Assembly: GCA_021527695.1 (NCBI GenBank)
Contig: JAKFAO010000006.1
Location: 1,302,001-1,366,000, forward strand
Reading direction: 5' to 3'
DNA length: 64,000 bases
Source of the DNA: Naematelia aurantialba
Lineage: Eukaryota > Basidiomycota > Tremellomycetes > Tremellales > Naemateliaceae
Part shown: in pieces, positions 57,936 through 64,000 of the stretch
Position numbering within the stretch: the first letter of the stretch is position 1
Layout: each line of letters begins with the position of its first letter
Notes under the pieces: generated by a model
Told to the model about the DNA's origin: nothing
Seen by the model: the letters and a program-made list of their open reading frames with translations, nothing else
The model's database searches: none
Made by a program: the position numbers and the translations under genes

Positions 57936-59599
57936 TCAGACTGTATCTTCAAGAGCAAGTCCCCGCAGTGGTTCTCGCACCCATGGTAGCATTGCAAAAA
58001 AGCACGGCCAAAGCGACTGCATTGTCACCACTGGTGGACATGTACCCAGCCCCTCATAGATAGCTTGACAGACATTCCTTGATTCCGCACTGATCCATTC
58101 CAGCTGCGCATTTGCCTCAGCCATTCGAAATCGTTCAACCACGGTGGCATGTGTTCTGTCGGTTATCGGCTGCAGGCATTGCTGCCCACCATATTGCTCG
58201 GGCTGAGAGTAGACCTGATTGCGTGGTGCACCCGAAGGATTGATCTTCTTCTTCTGAGCGCGTACTCGATAGGAGTTATGAAAGATGACATGGGCATCAA
58301 GAAGCTGTTGTACAAGAGGCACGGATAACCACCAGAACAGTGTGCTGATAGGGTATCAGTTTATGCAAGATGTTCACGATGCTGGATGTATTGCAAGAGC
58401 ATGTTCCTCACCAGTGAATGGGATTGCTTGTAATGAAGCCATCACGTACACCCTCCAGGACCTTCTCCTCAAAGACATCGACCACCTCATTGCGGACACC
58501 AACCCAAGCACGCTCAATGGTGATGTTACGGGTGGAGGGCAGTAGGATATGATGAGGGAGCTCTTCAAGCTCTGTGGTTGCCAGCAGTGCCCTATCATTG
58601 CATCAGTTGAGACCATCGTCTCCCGATCAAGCACTCACCGTAAAGTACATTGTGACTCTGACATCAATCCTGTCTCCGAGCCTTTATCGCTTGCAAGCTG
58701 CATTGGAACACCTGTTGGACCATTTGTAAGCAAATACAGTGGTACCATGCTCGTCAACATACGCACCACCAACTTCTAAGACCGTTTTCAAGAAGAGCCA
58801 GTCTGGATTTGCTGCCACACGGTTGCTTGGGAAGACCTGCAGGGCTAGGATCTTTCCCGAGAAGACATCCCGGATCCCATATATGCCCAATTGGTATTTG
58901 GCCAGCTTATCGTGCCCATCCACAGACCACTGCTCATTGGAGCCAGCAGAGATGATTGGAAACCGCCGAATTCGTTTATTGTTACCAGGGTAACGTTTTG
59001 CCATACCCAGAGGATCCAACTCATGCATGGCCGACAGCACTGCAGCCCTGTCCATTTCAGTACGAGGTCACACAGCACTACACTGCACAGACTTAACGGA
59101 AACTCACTGAGTAGTTTGTACTCCGATTTGAGACAGAGCATGTTGGGTTCCTCGAAATCCTCGGCGAGAGTCTGCCATTGATAGTTGGGCAATGGCTGAT
59201 TTCAGTGTATCTCCTCGTATGGCACCCTTTCTGGGACCACTCAAACCAAGTCGAGCAAGGTGTCGGTGGAATGTTGCCTTCGACCTAAATTATCAGCTTC
59301 AATGACTTTCAAAGAGTATCTCATACCCAAAGTGGTATTGTGGGTAGAACAGCCGAAGATGCTCATTGATCCTCCTGAATGATCCATTCTCTGCAACGAG
59401 CAAGTCTTGAAGAATCTGTCGAAGCTGATGATCTACATGGTTTTCTGTTCTCTGGTAAGACAGAGGAAGGAGGAGACAGACGTGTAAACTCACCATTTGT
59501 GTCGATTGATGGGACCAAACCATCTGGATTTGCCAGACTGCCAGTCATGCGATTGACTGTGACATAACCATCTGTCTCCAATAACGTGATATCCACCAT
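57936..59599 (-). CDS. DDE integrase-core protein, multi-exon
   Basis: It starts MVDITLLETDGYVTVNRM, with the ATG formed at the very edge of a solo LTR. Exons by eye give HVDHQLRQILQDLLVAENG, FRRINEHLRLFYPQYHFG, the HTH-like KATFHRHLARLGLSGPRKG, AAVLSAMHELDPLGMAKRY, then the catalytic core: NEQWSVDGHDKLAKYQLG (first Asp), VPMQLASDKGSETGLM (second Asp) and NITIERAWVGVRNEVVDVF (Glu). It ends LRGLALEDTV*. The family is the integrase core domain common in basidiomycetes (the VDGHHKL/IER-W type), related to retroviral-type integrases. The triad is intact and no frame is broken, so it may be functional. It has introns, unlike a retroelement copy. Confidence 0.8.
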
Positions 59600-59650
59600 G
59601 TCTGTCATGACCCGGTCCGGATTGTCATGACCCACGTTGTGGTTTGACCC

Positions 59651-59770
59651 ATCGTGGAAAAGCTCATAGTAGCAAACCGTGGAAAGTATCATCGTGGAAA
59701 AGCTCATAGTAGCAAACCGTGGAAAGTATTATCGTGGAAAAGCTCATAGTAGCAAATAGTGGAAAGTCTT
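59651..59770 (+). repeat. three 40-bp tandem units in the LTR
   Basis: Units at 59651-59690, 59691-59730 and 59731-59770 begin ATCGTGGAAAAGCTCATAGT and differ at a few bases. In an LTR, such U3 repeats often act as enhancer-like elements; here this is inferred. Confidence 0.9.
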
Positions 59771-59847
59771 ATCGTGGAGGTACTTATCGTGGTTGAACCA
59801 CGCGTGGAAGAGCCACAATGAGCGTGGAAGAGCCACGATGCCAGAGG

Positions 59848-59856
59848 TATAAAAGG
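59848..59856 (+). promoter_or_regulatory. TATA box of the LTR
   Basis: TATAAAAGG lies between the 40-bp repeats and the LTR 3' end, as expected for the retroelement promoter. It points to transcription on plus, away from the integrase gene. Confidence 0.6.
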
Positions 59857-60276
59857 ATGCGCATTTTGTAGTTTGTAGTTCTCCAGTCTTTTATTTATCT
59901 CACATTCTTCCCTCACATTCTTCTCACACTCATCTCGCACTCCTGGTCGACGCTACCTCGTCAACCAGGCTGGTCACCGCTTGCTGTCCGACCAATCCAC
60001 AAGCTTCACGGTCTACACCCGTCAGACGTAGGCCAAGCTTAGTAAACCTTTGCGGTCCATCCTGTCTCAAGCCATCACTACTTGGGACAGGTTCGTGACA
60101 ATGTCCATCATTAGAAGACTGTGTGCATGTCAGTCTTGATGAGATGACGAAAGGAGCATGGTAGAAGAAGAGGAAGTGTACAAGCAAAGCGGTAGACGGT
60201 GGTAGACGTGTCCTGTGCATAACATTTTGCTCCCGCCATCCTTTCTGCTACAAATAAACAAACCAGCATGCATTGA

Positions 60277-62856
60277 TTATTTAGGGCCAAAATGCGGAGG
60301 TATGATAAGTTTATCAAGTTCCAGAGCAGCAGGAGCTGGAGGGTTGAAGGGGATGAGGTCAATGATACGCTGCTGTTTCTGTTCTCCCCTGAGATTCTTT
60401 CTCTGAATGTCCACTGCCGTTTCCCACCCTTCTGCAGTATCCTCATCACGTCGCCAGAAGGGGATACTCCATGGGTCATGGAGATAGCTATGCTCCAACT
60501 CGTAAGGTTTCTCGAAAGGTAGAAGGCCAAGCTGTTTGCACAAAGCATTACACTTGTGAGAATAGATGAAGGGCTGCATTCCGGGAGGCCCTCGGTCCCC
60601 AGGACCTTGTGTTTGAAGGAATCTGCACAAAATTAGCAGTGTAAGGCTAAGCTGAACCCACGAGTGAACCAATAGATCAAACAACTGGAAATGGCAGCTT
60701 GAGGGACTTCTCTCACGACCTTTCTTGAAAAGAAATCCTTGTTTATCAGCTGCTGGTCTAGTGCATCACAAACCTTGAATATCTGCTGGGAAGGCTGACT
60801 TGTCTGCAGTCACTTCGAAAAAGAAGTGAAGCCACGCATGCACCTCTTCAAGCATGGCCAGGGGTAGAGGAATGGGTGTAGATGCCTGCTGGGTGACATG
60901 TTCAGGTTCGAAGTGAGAGCCAAACAGCTTGTACTCAATGCTGGATGTGTAACGCCCAGCTCTGTTGAAGGATTTGTCGGATAAATCTGGTTCAACAAGC
61001 CAGCTCCGAGCCACCCCAGGAGAGTCTCCAAGCACTTCTAACATCAGAAAGCTTTCTGTAATGCCGAGAGCTACGCAGGTGATCAGCCACTCATTGGAGA
61101 AGGAAAATGACACCTACAAAAGCCTGCCCCATTTCGCTTGGGGTTCCGATTGAGCTGAGTTTGGAACTCCTTGAGAGACATCGAGAGACTCAATGCCTTG
61201 TTGACTTCCAGCCAGTTGAGAGCATATTGCTGATCCTCATTGAGAGTGATCTCCGGAGTTTCATCGGCTGCTGGCATTCGTGACCGCATCGAGTAGTAGC
61301 GCTTGGCAACAAAAGTTGTTTTGAGATCAAGGGACATGAGCTACAAGTGCACTCATCAATATCAAGGGTACTTCTTCGAATCTGACATACTTTAAATGCA
61401 AGCTTGAAACCACCCTTCTGGAAAGGCTTGATCTGCAAGTACCCTTCTTCCTCAACCTTGTGTCCAACAGGCACAACAACATCGTTCGCAGCAAAACGAG
61501 GGTACACCCTTTGGAAGCAAATACACTCGAAGCCCTCAGGTATTTTGGATGCAGTATTGAGTGGGGACTCTGTTGGAGGATCCACGCTTGACCTGAAAAT
61601 AGCACGAGAGCTTGGAACTCGGGACCTCTGAATGGTAACATTGGACTGCGTGGACTGTGCCAGCACATTCGAGTCTGTTCAATCAGTTCAGTGGTACAGA
61701 TGCAGAGTCAGATGGCCTTACGTGTCCAAGGGGACTGTTCAGTTTCAAACGTGCTCAGTGGTAATGGAGCCACAGGCCGCAGACGTTTTGAGGAGGTAGT
61801 ATCAATTTCAGGACTAGGTGAGCGCTGGTCGCATTAATATCAACCCAGCATGTCCGTAAGTCAGCTTACAAATAAAATTGGGCTCTTGACCGTAAACCGC
61901 ACCCATATATGGCCAAGGCTGGTGTCAGATGGCTTGCCATATTGACGTTCCAGCTTGTAGTACTTCCTGAAGAAGGCACTGAGAAGATCTTGATTTTTAG
62001 AAAAAGTCCTATCGAGTGGGGACGGTTTCCCATTTGAATCTTGCAGGGAGATGGTGACATGTCGACTTCAAGCTAATCAGCAAGCAAAGTGTTATGAATA
62101 GGATGCTGAACCTACCGATCAAGTTCAAACTTGAAGTTCTGCACGCCCATCCCCTCACCCCGCCAATGGTAAACAACCTTGTTCCATGTCTGATCAAAGA
62201 GTTCACCCATAGTCCAATCCCAATCGGCAGGAATATCAGCAATTGGGTGGTTCCATCGCTTCACATCAGACTTCCGCATGGACACTGCGTAAATGAGTGT
62301 CTGGTTTCCTTTGCTTCCAACAGAAAAGAACTCACGCAATGTATACACCTCAATTTTCACTAGGGGCCGTAAAGGTAGATGGTTCTTGAGGGCGTCTTGC
62401 TTTTTTGCCTTGTTTGCACCGAGGAGTGCAGCAATTGAATGATGCATATGCCTCCCAGTTCCATTGGCAGCACTTGTTGGACCACTAGTTTCACTGTGAG
62501 AGTTTCCGTGATGACTGAGGGCCGATTGTTCTTTCTGAATCAGCTGGTCCCCTGTTCCTTTCACAAGTTCATACCTCGAGGCTGACACTTCTTGCATATC
62601 CAAGCTGCCTTGTCAAGCTCTGCTTCAGACATAGTAGCCAGCTCGAAATCACCACATTTGTGGCATTGACGTGCAAGATGCTATACCATCATCATTGAAC
62701 AGCAAGTCGATGAGCAAATGAAGAATTGCTTACACTGTCAATCATCGCCATGAGTTGATCACTGTTCAGCGCTCGAGCCAGGGCCTTGCAATGTCCACAA
62801 ATCTCGCCTTCAGGCATCTTTGGGAAGCTTTTCTTGCAATGAGAGCAGGCAGTCAT
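60277..62856 (-). CDS. alpha-kinase with two N-terminal zinc fingers
   Basis: It starts MTACSHCKKSFPKMPEGE. Exon 1 has a CxxC-x(n)-CxxC pair (CSHC, CGHC) and exon 2 another (CHKC, CKKC). A middle part of unknown fold follows (SIAALLGANKAKKQDALKN, KWNH-like and WDWTMGELFDQTW). The alpha-kinase domain shows IKPFQKGGFKLAFKV, the ATP-binding lysine in TTFVAKRYYS, RSWLVEPDLSDKSFNRAG, SAFPADIQGL, the Gly-rich GPGDRGPPGM, and the zinc-site HKCNALCKQLGLLPF. Alpha-kinases (eEF2 kinase, MHCK type) phosphorylate Ser/Thr in helical or other regions. The key residues are present. The C-terminus ends PPHFGPK*. The substrate is unknown; it lies in a mobile-element-rich island. Confidence 0.85.
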
Positions 62857-63171
62857 TTTAGCACGATGTTGAAGGGCTTGGTGAGGTATGGAAGCGATTG
62901 TGTTGGTGCAACTGTCTTATACTTGTCAATATATGGGGAAAAAGATTCATCCTGATGGAGACGAGACTGGTCTTATTTGCAAGATGGGTTCAGTGATTAT
63001 CTACGATGGAGATGTTGACTGAACATCGACACCTATGGCTATGGCCTGGAACGAAGTGAATATGAAAAAGCACGTGAGACCATCTCGACACCGTATCCCT
63101 CGTCGTTTCTCATCAACACCTCCATCCTTATCTTCTTGTTTTCCGCCTGTTCCCTTGACTGCTCGACAAAC
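62857..63171. promoter_or_regulatory. divergent promoter region, island edge
   Basis: This 315-bp gap separates the alpha-kinase gene (minus) from the AP-1 sigma gene (plus). The right border of the AT-rich island must fall here. I found no terminal repeat marking it. Confidence 0.4.
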
Positions 63172-64000
63172 ATGCTCAATTATGTCATGCTCGTTTCCCG
63201 TCAAGGTCAGTACTCCTACCACCTGCTTGTTATCCTCCCAGCTCGTGTCGACCAACGCCGCCTGCGGGTTGTGTAAAGTGACCGGCCGCACCACTCGACG
63301 AGGCTGACGAGTGGGGTTGGCACTTGCAGGGAAAGTCCGGCTCGCAAAGTGGTTCCAGACATTACCGCCCAAGACCAAAGCCAAGATCGTCAAGGATGTG
63401 ACGCAGCTTGTCCTGGCTCGGCGGACGCGGATGTGCAACTTTCTCGAGTACAAGGGTGAGTCTCACCACTCCGCCAAACCAAAGCACATCACCTCCCGCT
63501 CCTCATCTGATCCTCGTCTTACCTTGAGCTGCTCATGTCGTGAACTGCTCTTGCCTTGATCTACTCGCAACATTATTTCTCTGGCGTTCCCTCGTTTAGC
63601 TGACCATGATCAGATACAAAGGTCATCTACCGCCGCTACGCTTCCCTCTTCTTCATCACGTCGGTTTCGCCGAGCGACAACGAGCTGGTCACGCTCGAGG
63701 TGATCCACCGATACGTAGAGGTCCTGGATCGATACTTTGGCAACGTGGGTACTCGCCTCGGTACTGTTGCGGCGCCCAGCCCCATGCTGGTCCATCAAGG
63801 CCAAGGCTGCAGCGCTGATCTAACCGCAGGTATGCGAGTTGGACCTCATATTCAACTTTCAAAAAGCCTACGCTGTGCGTCCACCCTCCCCGACTTCCCC
63901 TCACAGCGGGCATGACCATGGCAGCTGAAGTCCTGTAGATCCTAGACGAGCTGATCATTGCTGGCGAGCTGCAAGAATCATCAAAGAAGGCAGTCCTGAG
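63172..64000 (+). CDS. APS1: AP-1 clathrin adaptor sigma subunit, 3' end cut by window
   Basis: It starts [11 protein letters not shown]. Splicing gives [19 protein letters not shown], then [54 protein letters not shown], then [15 protein letters not shown] and [19 protein letters not shown], which runs into the window end. All are textbook small (sigma) adaptin blocks, and [16 protein letters not shown] is the AP-1 type. Sigma-1 is part of the AP-1 complex that sorts cargo into clathrin vesicles at the trans-Golgi and endosomes. Introns are short, with GTCAGT, GTGAGT and GTGGGT donors. Confidence 0.93.

Larger units (their letters stand above)
59603..60100 (+). mobile_element. solo LTR with 5-bp target duplication
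   Basis: It begins TGTCATGACCCGG and ends GGTTCGTGACA, with TG...CA termini, 498 bp. The five bases before it (59598-59602) are ATGTC and the five after it (60101-60105) are ATGTC, a perfect target-site duplication. It holds three 40-bp tandem units (59651-59770) and a TATAAAAGG box (59848) on plus. No internal coding part is attached, so it is a solo LTR left by recombination of a retrotransposon. Confidence 0.88.

Noticed and set aside
59651..59770. Three 40-bp repeats resembling a CRISPR array
   Set aside because: The units are directly adjacent without spacers, the genome is eukaryotic, and they lie inside a solo LTR.
54000..63100. Terminal inverted or direct repeats bounding the whole island
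   Set aside because: I compared the sequence around both edges by eye and found no convincing match, so no element ends are claimed.

Overview
The window reads as nuclear DNA of a basidiomycete fungus, most likely a tremellomycete yeast. Genes are dense and broken by many short GT...AG introns of about 45-90 bp, coding regions are GC-rich, and several proteins look like the Cryptococcus/Tremella versions of their families. No tRNA, rRNA or CRISPR array was recognised. Exon borders were read by eye: donors and acceptors were chosen so that phase and conserved protein motifs agree.

Left part (0.5-12.6 kb): an HMG-box nuclear protein, a one-pass membrane protein with a LEA2-like lumenal part, a large unrecognised 889-aa protein, a small unrecognised three-exon gene, and a Gfo/Idh/MocA-type oxidoreductase. 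From 12.6 to 19.4 kb lies a less conserved stretch with an F-box-like ORF, two serine/proline-rich single-exon orphans and a probable small minus-strand multi-exon gene.

Middle (19.5-53.9 kb): a housekeeping block. In order: DASH cryptochrome/photolyase with a 12-nt microexon, WD40 plus inositol-polyphosphate 5-phosphatase, TUG/UBX-domain protein, PEX16, DUF1764 protein, a DUF7330-like protein, a 1582-aa coiled-coil protein with PAM2-like motifs resembling the Upa2 mRNA-transport scaffold of Ustilago, a TBC RabGAP, a Cys-motif protein of unknown role, the tRNA thiolase CTU1/NCS6, and an IME4/METTL3-type m6A methyltransferase. Many introns carry private microsatellites.

Right part (54.1-62.9 kb): an accessory island that is visibly more AT-rich than its surroundings. 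It holds two divergent unrecognised genes separated by a roughly 20-bp-periodic array of a CGACAHAT-like motif, a DDE integrase-core gene with introns and an intact catalytic triad, an alpha-kinase gene with two N-terminal zinc fingers, a solo LTR with a perfect 5-bp target duplication placed directly at the integrase start codon, and a second LTR-like unit. At the right edge the AP-1 sigma adaptin gene begins and runs out of the window.

The best candidates for something not yet described are the periodic array with its two divergent orphan genes, the island as a unit, and the Upa2-like scaffold outside the smut fungi.
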